From Pseudomonas putida (GTDB taxonomy: Bacteria > Pseudomonadota > Gammaproteobacteria > Pseudomonadales > Pseudomonadaceae), in NCBI RefSeq assembly GCF_028682175.1, contig NZ_JANHKS010000025.1, positions 1 to 64,000 of the forward strand: a DNA stretch of 64,000 nt, given 5' to 3'. The position numbers and the translations under genes are program-made. The notes beneath the pieces were generated by a model. The model made no database searches, had not been told where the DNA came from, and saw only the letters and a program-made list of their open reading frames with translations. Positions 26,815 through 34,933 of the stretch are shown piece after piece. Within the stretch, counting starts at the first letter, position 1, and each line of letters begins with the position of its first letter.

Positions 26815-27566
26815 AGTGGATCAGCCTGTTTTTCGCCGTGGCCGCAGTCATCAGTGAGCAAGCGCAGGGAGTGGTGTCGTTGACCGGGACACGGCTGGTG
26901 TTCGATGGACGGTTTCATGAGGCCAGCATCGAAATCACCAACCAGGACCCGACCCAGGCACTGGTACAGGCCTGGCTCACCAGCGCCCGGGGCCAGGATG
27001 ACCGCTCCGAGCACCTGCCCTTTGTGGTCACGCCGCACCTTGTGCAATTGCCGCCGCAAGGCCGGCACATGCTGCGCATCCTGTACGAAGGCGTCGGCAT
27101 GCCTTCGGACCGCGAGTCCTTGTTGCACCTGTATGTGCTGCAAGTGCCACGGCGCATCGAGGGGCGCCAGCAACTGAACATCGCCGTGCGCCAGCGGATC
27201 AATGTGTTCTATCGCCCGGTGGGACTGTCGGGCGATCCGGCCGATGCCGCGCAGGCGCTGGTGTGGCAATGGTCACAGTCGAATCGGCCGGCGCTCGAAG
27301 TGCGCAACCCCACGCCGTTTCATGTCTCGCTGCACAACCTGTCGATCAGCGGCCTGGCGCTCAGGGAGGATCTGATGGTCGCGCCCTTTGCCCAACACCG
27401 CCTGCCTCTGCCCACGGGCACGTCTGCCACGCCAGGCCCGTTGAGTTTCACCGCACTGACCGACTACGGCGGGTCGCGCCCGTTCTGCGCGCAGCCTGAG
27501 CCCGATGCCCCGTTCAATGCCCGCCCCGGGATGGCGGGCGCCCCATCACCCATAGGGAAATGCTGA
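26811..27566 (+). CDS. Periplasmic pilus chaperone (PapD family) 2
   Basis: 251 residues. Signal peptide to about A20; Ig-like domains with RQRINVFYRPVGLSG near residue 127 matching the first chaperone. The start ATG overlaps the usher stop, and its 3' end overlaps the tip-protein gene by 7 bases, so usher, chaperone 2 and tip protein form one coupled unit. By analogy with Cup loci, chaperone 2 may be dedicated to the tip protein. The C-terminus past about residue 230 is Pro/Ala-rich and unlike chaperone 1. Confidence 0.9.
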   Translation: MKWISLFFAVAAVISEQAQGVVSLTGTRLVFDGRFHEASIEITNQDPTQALVQAWLTSARGQDDRSEHLPFVVTPHLVQLPPQGRHMLRILYEGVGMPSDRESLLHLYVLQVPRRIEGRQQLNIAVRQRINVFYRPVGLSGDPADAAQALVWQWSQSNRPALEVRNPTPFHVSLHNLSISGLALREDLMVAPFAQHRLPLPTGTSATPGPLSFTALTDYGGSRPFCAQPEPDAPFNARPGMAGAPSPIGKC

Positions 27567-28555
27567 CCATGACGACCTTATCCATCACACGCTGGTGTCC
27601 GACCTTCCTGCTGGCGCTGTTCCTGCCCCAGGCGGGCATGGCCATGACGTGCAAGACCCAGGGCGCAGGCGAAACGGTGGTTCGCGCCGATTTGAGCAGC
27701 AGCGTCGCGATCCCTGCCACCTTGCCCAACGGCAGCGTGGTGTGGCGTTCCGAACGCCTGAATCTTGCGGTCGAATGCGCCAGGGACAAGCCGGGTGCCG
27801 CCGAAGACGTGTTCGTGTACCTCAACCCGGAAAACCTGGAAATCGGGCAGGGGATTCGCGCCGGGGTTACCCTCAACGGCAGCGATTACCTGCAGAGCAA
27901 TGGCCGAATTCCGGTGCAGCAGGTGCTTCCCGCCTGCACTGACCCTGATCTTGCGGCTTGCCCCAAGGCCACGTTCAGCCTGCCGTTCACAGTGTTCATC
28001 CAGAAACACGGGCCTACGCCACCGTCCGGCGGCGCAAGCAACCTGCTGGATTACCGCATGTTTCAGATCGACAGCGGCAATGGCATGAATCCGGCACCGG
28101 GAAACAACCTCAACTACGTCATCAACAACCTGAGCGGGCTGCGCTTTGTTGCATGCAGCGCCGAGTTGCGGGTGATGCCTGAAACGGTGGAATTCGGCGA
28201 CGTGGCCATCCGCAACGTGCGAGTGGGGGAGGTGGCGACCTTCGAGCGATTCGCCCTGGCGACCAGCCGAATCTGCGACTCACCGTTCAGCCTGAATGCG
28301 CGGTTCACGCCGGTGTCTGGCACCCTGTCGGGGGATCAACTGGTGCCGGTGAACAACGACAGCGTCGGCATCCGCATCACCAACGCCCGCACCAACGTGC
28401 CACTGCGTTTCAACGAGCCGTTTCATGCCACCGATCTCTTGGGCGAAAACTATTCGGCCACTGCCGATCTGAACGCCGAACTGATCTGGCGCAAGAGCGA
28501 GCCGACCCCTGGCCCGTTCTCGGCAGAAGTCATGGTGGACCTGTTCTACAAATAG
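27560..28555 (+). CDS. Fimbrial tip protein / adhesin, two-domain
   Basis: 331 residues (328 if the second Met, at 27569, is used). Signal peptide ends near AGMAM. Length and the pattern of two cysteine-bearing beta domains suggest an N-terminal receptor-binding domain (about 25-190) and a C-terminal pilin domain opening with LRFVACSAELRVMPETVEFGDV and ending SAEVMVDLFYK. This is the FimH/CupA4-like position at the end of the operon. Ligand unknown. Confidence 0.85.
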   Translation: MLTMTTLSITRWCPTFLLALFLPQAGMAMTCKTQGAGETVVRADLSSSVAIPATLPNGSVVWRSERLNLAVECARDKPGAAEDVFVYLNPENLEIGQGIRAGVTLNGSDYLQSNGRIPVQQVLPACTDPDLAACPKATFSLPFTVFIQKHGPTPPSGGASNLLDYRMFQIDSGNGMNPAPGNNLNYVINNLSGLRFVACSAELRVMPETVEFGDVAIRNVRVGEVATFERFALATSRICDSPFSLNARFTPVSGTLSGDQLVPVNNDSVGIRITNARTNVPLRFNEPFHATDLLGENYSATADLNAELIWRKSEPTPGPFSAEVMVDLFYK

Positions 28556-28661
28556 CCGTTGCTCGGTTGTCACAGGCGTCGGATCGGGGTTTGAGGTATG
28601 CTGCGCGGCTTGCGGGCGCAGCCTGCCAAACCCTCGACCGATTCGAGATTCGGAAGCTTCC

Positions 28662-28892
28662 ATGACCACCCCTGAACACACCCAGGCGCCAGACGTCGTC
28701 GAAACCAGCGACGCCAACACCGCACCAGCCGAGAGCAAACCGGCCATTCCTTCGTTCCGTTTCCCGTTCAAACCGGGTGAACTGGGCCAGGCAAAAAACC
28801 AGCACAACTACCCCGGCGCCGGCAAATCCAACCACGACAAACGCCCGGGTGTAGCGCCGTCGGGTACTCGTCGGTCGATGGGCAAGCGCTAG
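28662..28892 (+). CDS. Small conserved-looking protein of unknown function
   Basis: 76 residues, Pro/Ala/Lys-rich and likely disordered, with a basic tail KRPGVAPSGTRRSMGKR. No signal peptide or membrane helix. The ATG follows a GGAAGCTTCC palindrome. Codon use matches neighbours and the frame ends just before repeat DNA. Function not recognised; a nucleic-acid-binding or ribosome-associated role would fit the composition but is only a guess. Confidence 0.6.
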   Translation: MTTPEHTQAPDVVETSDANTAPAESKPAIPSFRFPFKPGELGQAKNQHNYPGAGKSNHDKRPGVAPSGTRRSMGKR

Positions 28893-28904
28893 TTTCGATA
28901 CCCC

Positions 28905-29006
28905 CGTCGCGGGCAAGCGCGCTCCTACAGGTTTCTGCCCGTAGCAGCACGGCTTGCCGGCGGGGGCGTACTCAAGATCGCTCCCGCCGGCAAGCCGTGC
29001 TGCTAC
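28905..29006. repeat. Half REP plus GTAGCAG-type palindrome
   Basis: 28905-28929 is one REP arm (GTCGCGGGCAAGCGCGCTCC then TAC). 28941-29006 is a complete palindrome of the GTAGCAGCACGG family. Members of both families lie side by side here. Confidence 0.85.
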
Positions 29007-29039
29007 GGGTCGGTGGTGTGTTTTAGATTTTGATCTGGC

Positions 29040-29402
29040 TTTTGATCTTCATGCGCGATAGTGCAGGCGACACAGGGCGCGACGTTAAGGCGCCAGGCCG
29101 AGCGCAGGCGTCGTGGAGGGGGATGAGCGGCAGGAAGCCGCGAAAGCTGTGCGGGCCAGGGACGGCCCATCACGGCGTGCCCCCGGAACGGCGCCGGAGT
29201 CGAGGGAAGTCCGACGAAGGAGGACCCCAGCCAGGAGCAAATGGTTTGCCTACTTTCCCGAAAGAAAGTAGGTCGCCCGTAAGGGGCGAAACCCGCCAGT
29301 CAAACCACCGCGAAAACGGATCTACACCCGATCCCACAGTCACCCGACGACGCGGAGCGTCAAACACCCCGTTACCACGCGGAGCGTGGGAACGATCATA
29401 TG
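29040..29402. repeat. Probable long interspersed non-coding element
   Basis: About 360 bases with no convincing gene: forward frames are open but low in coding character, rich in Arg and Pro. The stretch is built from small hairpins, including CTTTCccgaaGAAAG-like, CGCCCgtaaGGGGCG, GACGCggaGCGTC (29349-29361) and CCACGCggaGCGTGG (29375-29389), the last flanked by GTTA and GAACGATCAT. I recognise the terminal GCGTGGGAACGATCAT type as a recurrent pseudomonad intergenic repeat often misannotated as short ORFs. The gap from 28893 to 29409 is otherwise empty. Confidence 0.55.
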
Positions 29403-29409
29403 ATCCTGC

Positions 29410-30372
29410 TCAAGCCTTCTTGCGAAAACTGTCCCGGTACTGCGTCGGCGTCACCCCCAGCCTCTGGCTGAAAATCAAGCGCATGCGCGCCGCGCTGCCA
29501 AATCCGCAATGCCAGGCCACCGCCTTGATCGCCATCTCGCTGCCTTCGAGCAGATGCCGTGCTGCATCGATTCTGGCCCGTTGCACGAACTCCGCCGGCG
29601 TCACCTTCGCATCCCGCGCAAATACCCGGGCAAAGCTGCGCGGGCTCATGGCGACCACCTCGGCCAGCCGCTCCACCGAGAAAGGCTCGCCGATGTGCTC
29701 CATGACATAACGCTGAATCTTCGCCACCGGTGATTCATCGTCCGCCGGCGCATTCAGATACGGACTGAATTGCGACTGCCCGCCTTGGCGCTGCGCCACC
29801 ACCAACAGGCGCTTGGCCACTGCCAGCGCAATGGCCGAACCGTGATCCTCAGCCACCAGCGCCAGGGCCATGTCGATTCCCGCCGTCACGCCCGCCGAGG
29901 TCATCATCGATCCGTCGCGTACATAAATGCGGTCGGCCTGAACCTGCGCCTCAGGAAAAAGATCCGCCAACTGCTGAGCATGGCTCCAGTGAGTTGCAAC
30001 CTGTTTGCCATCGAGCAAGCCTGCGTGCCCCAGAATGAATGCCCCGGTGCAGATCGAGCCAAAGCGGCCCGCAAGCGGGGTCGCCTTGTGCAGCCAGGCC
30101 GACACATGAGGCATTTGCGCGCTCACGGGCAGGTCCGGGCCGCCGGGTACCAGCAGAATGTCGAATTGCAAGGGCGCGTCGGAAAGGTCGAACCGGGCGC
30201 CCAGAGGCATTCCGTTGGACGCAAGGATCGGGTAGGGCGCCGCGCCGATGGTGACGATCGTGTAGCCCTCGCCCTGGCCCACGAAGCGATTGGCCTCGCT
30301 GAATACGTCCAGCGGGCCAGCAACGTCCAGTGACTGGACGTGGGGGAACAGCACGATGGCAACGCTTTTCAT
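29410..30372 (-). CDS. GlxA-family transcriptional regulator (DJ-1/PfpI plus AraC HTH)
   Basis: 320 residues. N-terminal DJ-1/PfpI-like domain about 1-185 with the nucleophile-elbow-like FGSICTGAFILGHAGLLDG (C108 region), then an AraC-type double HTH about 215-315 (FSVERLAEVVAMSPRSFARVF and GFGSAARMRLIFSQRLGVTP). GlxA relatives in Pseudomonas control quaternary amine and arginine catabolism (GbdR, ArgR, CdhR), but this one is not linked to such genes. Its partner yrkgJ-like gene lies 10 bases upstream on the same strand, so they may be co-transcribed. Confidence 0.9.
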   Translation of the reverse strand: MKSVAIVLFPHVQSLDVAGPLDVFSEANRFVGQGEGYTIVTIGAAPYPILASNGMPLGARFDLSDAPLQFDILLVPGGPDLPVSAQMPHVSAWLHKATPLAGRFGSICTGAFILGHAGLLDGKQVATHWSHAQQLADLFPEAQVQADRIYVRDGSMMTSAGVTAGIDMALALVAEDHGSAIALAVAKRLLVVAQRQGGQSQFSPYLNAPADDESPVAKIQRYVMEHIGEPFSVERLAEVVAMSPRSFARVFARDAKVTPAEFVQRARIDAARHLLEGSEMAIKAVAWHCGFGSAARMRLIFSQRLGVTPTQYRDSFRKKA

Positions 30373-30381
30373 CGAGGGTAC

Positions 30382-31134
30382 TCAGGCGCTCTGCAAAGGG
30401 ATGAACATATAGCCCATCGCCTCGCCTGTCTCCAGTCGCGCACCGGCTTGTTGCAGGGAATGGGTCGCTGCGTCACCCGCAACCCGGAAGCGCCAGCCAT
30501 TTTCACAGGCAGAAGGCAGCTCGCCTGTCTGGTAACGGGCTACCGCATCGGCGAAGGCATTCATATCGGGAAGGTAGGCCACGAAACCGTTGCCCTTGAG
30601 CGCTGTGATGTTGATGCCCAACGCCATGCAGATCGCCTGTTTGCGCGCGATATCATCGCGGTCGGCCTGACGGGAGCGTTCGATCAGGGTCATGAGTTGC
30701 TGATCCACCAACTGTCCGCCCACGATCAGGTCAGGCCCTTGCTCCCAGGATTCTGGCGGACAGTCCTTGGCTTGCGGGCGCAGCGGAATGTGCGGATTGA
30801 TCTCCATCGGGTAGATGCGACAGACCAGAGGGCGGCGTTCGTAAATGCGGCAGAGGTTGTCCGCGTCAAGATTTCGGCAGCGGCCAGCGTTGTAGGCGGC
30901 GAAGGTAATGGCCACCAGTGCCTGCGCCGAGCCACTGGTCACTGGGTGGGACCTGCGCGTGGCGTGGGTGAGTTGCTCGGGCGCAACGCCATAACCGTCA
31001 GCCAGAAACGCCTCGGTCAGCACGATCACCGAACCGCCGTCCGCCGCCCACTGCGCGGCTTCCGCGAGGGTCAGAGGGACGTGGTGATCGGTACAGCACT
31101 TGCCGCAGCCGACACAGGAAAACTGAGTATTCAT
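30382..31134 (-). CDS. YkgJ-family cysteine-cluster protein
   Basis: 250 residues. Cys motif CVGCGKCC at residues 7-14 and a second cluster CRNLDADNLCRIYERRPLVCRIYPME near 128-153, the arrangement of the CxxCxxCC zinc- or iron-binding family. Biochemical role not established; the cluster could bind Fe-S or Zn. No signal peptide. Located just upstream of and co-directional with the GlxA regulator. Confidence 0.82.
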   Translation of the reverse strand: MNTQFSCVGCGKCCTDHHVPLTLAEAAQWAADGGSVIVLTEAFLADGYGVAPEQLTHATRRSHPVTSGSAQALVAITFAAYNAGRCRNLDADNLCRIYERRPLVCRIYPMEINPHIPLRPQAKDCPPESWEQGPDLIVGGQLVDQQLMTLIERSRQADRDDIARKQAICMALGINITALKGNGFVAYLPDMNAFADAVARYQTGELPSACENGWRFRVAGDAATHSLQQAGARLETGEAMGYMFIPLQSA

Positions 31135-31272
31135 CGAAGGGAAAACGCCGCCAGCCCAGAGGAAAACAGGTTCGGTCCCTGCGACTGTGATACGTCAGCG
31201 CAGGACGGAATTCTGCAAGTGCCGGGATTTGCAGCAAGTTATGCGCCAGCCCAAGGTCATCTTCACCGCCCC

Positions 31273-31338
31273 GTAGCAGTCCGGCTTGCCGGCGTCAGCG
31301 ATCTTGTGGATGCCGACGCCGGCAAGCCGGACTGCTAC
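31273..31338. repeat. Palindromic repeat, GTAGCAGTCCGG type
   Basis: GTAGCAGTCCGGCTTGCCGG and its complement enclose about 20 bases, between the YkgJ gene promoter side and the small exported protein gene. Confidence 0.88.
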
Positions 31339-31386
31339 GGGGCGAAGGTCAACCAATGTTCAGATGTACGAAAACCAGAGGCGGGG

Positions 31387-31710
31387 TTATTTCTTCGGCA
31401 CGGTGGTGACGTTGTCCCACTCGGTAATCAGCGCTTTCTTGTTCTTGCGGTCGTACAGGCACAACTCGGTGCCGGTCTTGTTCTTCATGAACGCCTGCTT
31501 GTACTGGCCTTTGATCAACAGCGCGTTGTACCCGACGCTGTCATCGAACATCGCCGAGGCGCCTGCAGGCTTGGCGTTTTTCAGGGAACTGGCTGCCACG
31601 CAACTGTCGACCAGGGTCTTGTCGAAGGCTTTCCAGGCTTCGTCGCTCGAGGCGCTGGCCTGGCCGGCAAAGGCGCCCAGGGCGAGCAGCAGCAGGGTGG
31701 TGGTCTTCAT
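31387..31710 (-). CDS. Small exported protein of unknown function
   Basis: 107 residues. Signal peptide to about A19 (AFAGQASA). Mature domain of about 88 residues has two cysteines (SCVAAS, ELCLYD) that could form a disulfide, and a basic C-terminus. The ATG MKTTTLL was chosen because GGAG sits six bases before it; a Met four codons earlier overlaps that site. No family recognised. Confidence 0.75.
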   Translation of the reverse strand: MKTTTLLLLALGAFAGQASASSDEAWKAFDKTLVDSCVAASSLKNAKPAGASAMFDDSVGYNALLIKGQYKQAFMKNKTGTELCLYDRKNKKALITEWDNVTTVPKK

Positions 31711-31773
31711 GGCAATCTCCATCGTTGTCGTGCTCGTGTGAGCGGGGCAGGTATGACAGCGACTTGGACTGGC

Positions 31774-32235
31774 TCAGCGGGGATCGAGTTCGCAACGTTG
31801 CACATAATGCATCCCTGCGCGCTCGTACAACTGCCGTGCGGCCAGGTTGCTCTCCATGACCTTGAGGTCGACCTGTCCTTCATGCCGCCCTGCAAAGGTC
31901 TCGAACACCTGATTCAACAAGGTTAGCCCAAGACCCCGGCGCCGGGCCCGGGGATGCACCACCAGGTTAAGGATGAAGGCGCTGGTCCAGCATTGCGCCA
32001 CCGCTGCCACGCCCTGCGGATCGTGAACGACGAAGCATAGCGCTCGATCGAATTCCGGATCACCTTCGAAATTGTGCAGCCATGTGTCGAAGTCGGCCAC
32101 CCGACCGCCTCCGTGCTCCATGCCCAGGGTGAGCAACTGGTGAACGGCGCGGGCGTTGTCGGCGCTGAAGGCCACTCGCTCAAGGCCCAGCGGCCAGCGG
32201 ACGGCGGGGACGGGATGCGCAAGGTCGCGACGCAT
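31774..32235 (-). CDS. GNAT-family N-acetyltransferase
   Basis: 153 residues from the first ATG (LMRRDLAHPVPAV). The acetyl-CoA binding pattern is visible in ILNLVVHPRARRRGLGLTLLNQVFE and the terminal KVMESNLAARQLYERAGMHYVQ is the classic GNAT motif. Substrate unknown. The start is uncertain: conserved-looking sequence continues upstream to the cheV stop, where a TGAGG motif precedes an ATT but no ATG or GTG, so a rare ATT start at about 32265 is possible. Confidence 0.8.
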   Translation of the reverse strand: MRRDLAHPVPAVRWPLGLERVAFSADNARAVHQLLTLGMEHGGGRVADFDTWLHNFEGDPEFDRALCFVVHDPQGVAAVAQCWTSAFILNLVVHPRARRRGLGLTLLNQVFETFAGRHEGQVDLKVMESNLAARQLYERAGMHYVQRCELDPR

Positions 32236-32276
32236 CAGCCAGTAATGACTCGTGGATGCGTCGTGAATGCCAGGCC

Positions 32277-33173
32277 TCAGATGCCCTGGGCCTCGACTGT
32301 GCGTGCGGCTTCGATCAAGCATCGCGTGAGCTCAGGGGAGGAGAACTTGGTCAGTACGGCGTTGGCGCCAGCGGCCTTGGCCTTTTCGGCGTTCATCGCG
32401 CTGTCCAGTGAAGTGTGCAACAGGACATACAGCTGCTGGAAGTCCGGCGTCTCGCGCAGGGTGCGGGTGAAGGCGTAACCGTCCATTTCCGACATCTCGA
32501 TATCAGACACCACCACGTTGATCTGCTGTGCGGTGCCTTGCAGATCCAGCAGATGATCAATGGCCTCGCGGGCGCTGCGTGCCGTGTGGCATTCGATGCC
32601 CAGGTTGCGCAGGGTCAGCACCGATTGCTGCAGCGCCACCTGGCTGTCGTCGACGATCAGGATGCGTGCCTTGTTCAGCACTTCCACTTCTTCGGGGCTG
32701 AGTTCCGTGGGCTCCGGCGCCACCTGCATGGGCGCGATGCCGTGGATGACCTTCTCGATGTCCAGCACCTGAACCAGCGTGCCATCGACCTGGGTCACAC
32801 CGGTGATGAACGATTTGTTGCCCGAGCCGTACGGCGGCGGGCGGATGTCGGTGGTCATGCAGTGCACGATCTTGCTGACCGCCTGAACATGCAGGCCCTG
32901 CTTGGAGCGGCTGACGTCAGTGACGATCAGGCAGCCACCATCGGGGTCGAGCAGCGGGCGCTCGCCGATGGCACGGCTAAGGTCGATCACCGACAACGAG
33001 TTGCCCCGCAAGGTGGCCACGCCTTTGACGTGAGGGTGCGATTCGGGCAAGCGTGTCAGGGGAGGGCAGGGGATGATTTCACTGACCTTGAGCAGGTTGA
33101 TCGCCATCAGCTTTCCGCTGCGTAACGTGAACAGCAGAAGCGAAAGTGAATCTGCACGGACGTTTTTGGACAT
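32277..33173 (-). CDS. cheV: Chemotaxis coupling/phosphatase-sink protein CheV
   Basis: 298 residues. An N-terminal CheW-like domain (about 10-150) couples receptors to CheA; a C-terminal receiver (170-295) takes phosphate and may modulate adaptation. Receiver residues D175/D176, acceptor D224 (VVSDIEMSEMDGY), T255 region and K276 are all intact. The ATG follows AGAAGG; a longer frame 12 codons upstream lacks such a site. It is not in a chemotaxis cluster but beside hmp, transcribed away from it. Confidence 0.93.
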   Translation of the reverse strand: MSKNVRADSLSLLLFTLRSGKLMAINLLKVSEIIPCPPLTRLPESHPHVKGVATLRGNSLSVIDLSRAIGERPLLDPDGGCLIVTDVSRSKQGLHVQAVSKIVHCMTTDIRPPPYGSGNKSFITGVTQVDGTLVQVLDIEKVIHGIAPMQVAPEPTELSPEEVEVLNKARILIVDDSQVALQQSVLTLRNLGIECHTARSAREAIDHLLDLQGTAQQINVVVSDIEMSEMDGYAFTRTLRETPDFQQLYVLLHTSLDSAMNAEKAKAAGANAVLTKFSSPELTRCLIEAARTVEAQGI

Positions 33174-33299
33174 ATGAACCTTCTGTGATGCGGTGTCTGG
33201 CTGGCGCATCGGGAGGTGCGTACAGCTGTCGATACAGGTTTATCGACCCCGTGCCTGCAGGCTTTAGCTTATTGGCCCGACGGCATTCAGGGTGTGGTA

Positions 33300-33310
33300 G
33301 TCAAAAGAAC
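33300..33310 (+). promoter_or_regulatory. Third, weaker NorR/FhpR-like site
   Basis: GTCAAAAGAAC fits the loose GT-N7-AC core but has only one perfect half. It lies 20 bases before the first strong site, giving three sites as in the E. coli norV control region. Confidence 0.4.
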
Positions 33311-33318
33311 CTGTCAGA

Positions 33319-33357
33319 AGTCATTTTGACCAATAGATCAGGTTGGTCAAAATGACT
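33319..33357. promoter_or_regulatory. Paired NorR/FhpR-type enhancer sites upstream of hmp
   Basis: A perfect 15-base inverted repeat (33319-33333 and 33343-33357) around a 9-base spacer. Each arm contains the NorR core GTCA-N3-TGAC: GTCATTTTGAC at 33320-33330 and GTCAAAATGAC at 33346-33356. NorR and its pseudomonad relative FhpR are nitric-oxide-sensing activators of sigma54 promoters, and FhpR activates fhp/hmp in P. aeruginosa. Confidence 0.72.
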
Positions 33358-33395
33358 ATATATGTATATCTTATTGTTTTTAAAGGAAATAATAT

Positions 33396-33412
33396 CTGGC
33401 ACGCTTCCTGAT
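33396..33412 (+). promoter_or_regulatory. Sigma54-like -24/-12 promoter of hmp
   Basis: CTGGCACGCTTCCTGAT matches the RpoN consensus at the -24 half (TGGCACG); the -12 half reads CTGAT instead of TTGCA/T. GG and the -12 dinucleotide are at the proper 10-base gap. It lies 40-57 bases downstream of the NorR-like sites. Confidence 0.6.
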
Positions 33413-33455
33413 ATGACTTGGTCAGTCCTTACTAACCGAGTCTCAGGAGTCAATC

Positions 33456-34637
33456 ATGTTGAATGCTTCGGATCGTGCCATCGTCAAATCCACTGTCCCG
33501 CTGCTGGAGAGTGGGGGTGAAGCGCTGACCACTCATTTCTACAAGAAGCTGCTCGACCGCTATCCGCAGGTGCGCCCGCTGTTCAACCAGGCGCACCAGG
33601 CCAGTGGCGACCAGCCTCGCGCCCTGGCCAACGGCGTGCTGATGTACGCCCGTCACATCGACCAGCTCGAGCAACTGGGTGACCTGGTTGCCAAAATCAT
33701 CAACAAGCACGTCGCCCTACAGATTCTGCCGGAGCATTACCCACTGGTCGGCGAGTGCCTGCTCGAAGCGATCCGTGAGGTGCTGGGAGCCGACATCGCC
33801 ACCGACGAAGTCATCAATGCCTGGGGCAGTGCCTACGGCCAACTGGCTGGCATCCTGATCGGTGCCGAGGAAGGCATCTACAAGGACAAGGAACTGGCCG
33901 CCGGCGGCTGGCGCGGGGCTCGCGAATTCAAGGTCGCGAAGAAGGTGCAGGAAAGCGCGGAAATCACTTCGTTCTACTTCGCTCCGGCCGATGGCCAGCC
34001 GATCCTGGATTTCACACCCGGCCAGTACCTGGGCCTGCAACTGTTCGTGAACGGTGAGGAAATCCGTCGCAACTATTCGCTGTCGGCGCTTGCGGGCAAC
34101 GGTCAGTACCGCATCAGCGTGAAGCGTGAGCCTGGCGGCCGTGCGTCCAACTTCCTGCACGATAACCTCCAGGTAGGTGACAGCATCAATCTGTATCCAC
34201 CTGCTGGCGACTTCACGCTTTCCCACAGCGAAAAACCGCTGGTGCTGATCAGTGGCGGCGTCGGTATCACGCCGACCCTCGCGATGCTGCAGGCGGCTCT
34301 GGACACCCAGCGCCCGATCCACTTCATTCACTGCGCACGCAACGGGGCAGTCCATGCGTTCCGTGACCTGGTCGAGGAACTGGCCGGCAAGCATCCACAG
34401 CTCAAGCGCTTCTACTGCTACTCCGAGGATGACGGTGTCAGCCCGGCAGCCCATGCGGTTGGTTTGCTCGACCAGGCACGTCTTGAGCAGTGGCTGCCAG
34501 AGGACCGCGATCTGGATGCCTACTTCCTGGGCCCGAAAGGTTTCATGGCGGCGATCAAGCGCCAGTTGAAGGCGGCAGGCGTACCGGACAAACAGGCCCG
34601 CTACGAGTTCTTCGGCCCGGCCTCTGCGTTGGAATAA
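33456..34637 (+). CDS. hmp: Flavohaemoglobin, nitric oxide dioxygenase
   Basis: 393 residues. It oxidises NO to nitrate with O2 and NAD(P)H. The globin domain (1-138) has distal Y29 and proximal H85 (NKHVAL); the FAD-binding RRNYS motif is at 204-208 and the NAD-binding GGVGITP at 267-273 precedes a complete reductase domain ending FFGPASALE. CAGGAG lies before the ATG. The upstream region carries NorR/FhpR-like sites and an RpoN-like promoter, so it should be induced by NO or nitrite. The regulator gene itself is not next door. Confidence 0.96.
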   Translation: MLNASDRAIVKSTVPLLESGGEALTTHFYKKLLDRYPQVRPLFNQAHQASGDQPRALANGVLMYARHIDQLEQLGDLVAKIINKHVALQILPEHYPLVGECLLEAIREVLGADIATDEVINAWGSAYGQLAGILIGAEEGIYKDKELAAGGWRGAREFKVAKKVQESAEITSFYFAPADGQPILDFTPGQYLGLQLFVNGEEIRRNYSLSALAGNGQYRISVKREPGGRASNFLHDNLQVGDSINLYPPAGDFTLSHSEKPLVLISGGVGITPTLAMLQAALDTQRPIHFIHCARNGAVHAFRDLVEELAGKHPQLKRFYCYSEDDGVSPAAHAVGLLDQARLEQWLPEDRDLDAYFLGPKGFMAAIKRQLKAAGVPDKQARYEFFGPASALE

Positions 34638-34649
34638 TGCGAACCTGGG

Positions 34650-34753
34650 GTTCGCCCCGGTGCGACAAATAGACGCACGTTTCTATATATAAGGAAGAGG
34701 TGCGGCGTTGTGTCCCTGCGGCATGGTGTCGCACGCTTCTATATATAAGGAAG
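34650..34753 (+). repeat. GGGG-TTCG-CCCC hairpin and 23-base direct repeat after hmp
   Basis: Within the 296-base gap to dsbB, a TTCG-loop hairpin is followed by two copies of GCACG(T/C)TTCTATATATAAGG plus AAG, at 34675-34697 and 34731-34753, 56 bases apart. The TATATAAGG core could be a -10-like or merely AT-rich element. No gene is present in the gap. Confidence 0.6.
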
Positions 34754-34933
34754 GAAAGGGGTTTGGTGTCGGTCGATTGTTACCGATTTGCTTAATGTTC
34801 GGCTAATGCCACTGTGTTCACCATCTGCACCGGCGTGCGCCCGCGACGATGGTAGAATTGCCGGCTTTCCGGGCAACCGGGGCACGCGATAACGCAGATC
34901 TGCCGATCTGGATGGACACCAAATGCAAAGGGC

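Noticed and set aside
29030..29710. 226-residue forward ORF over the repeat-rich gap and the GlxA 3' end
   Set aside because: It runs through hairpin repeats and antisense to a real gene, with an abnormal Arg/Pro/Gly composition.
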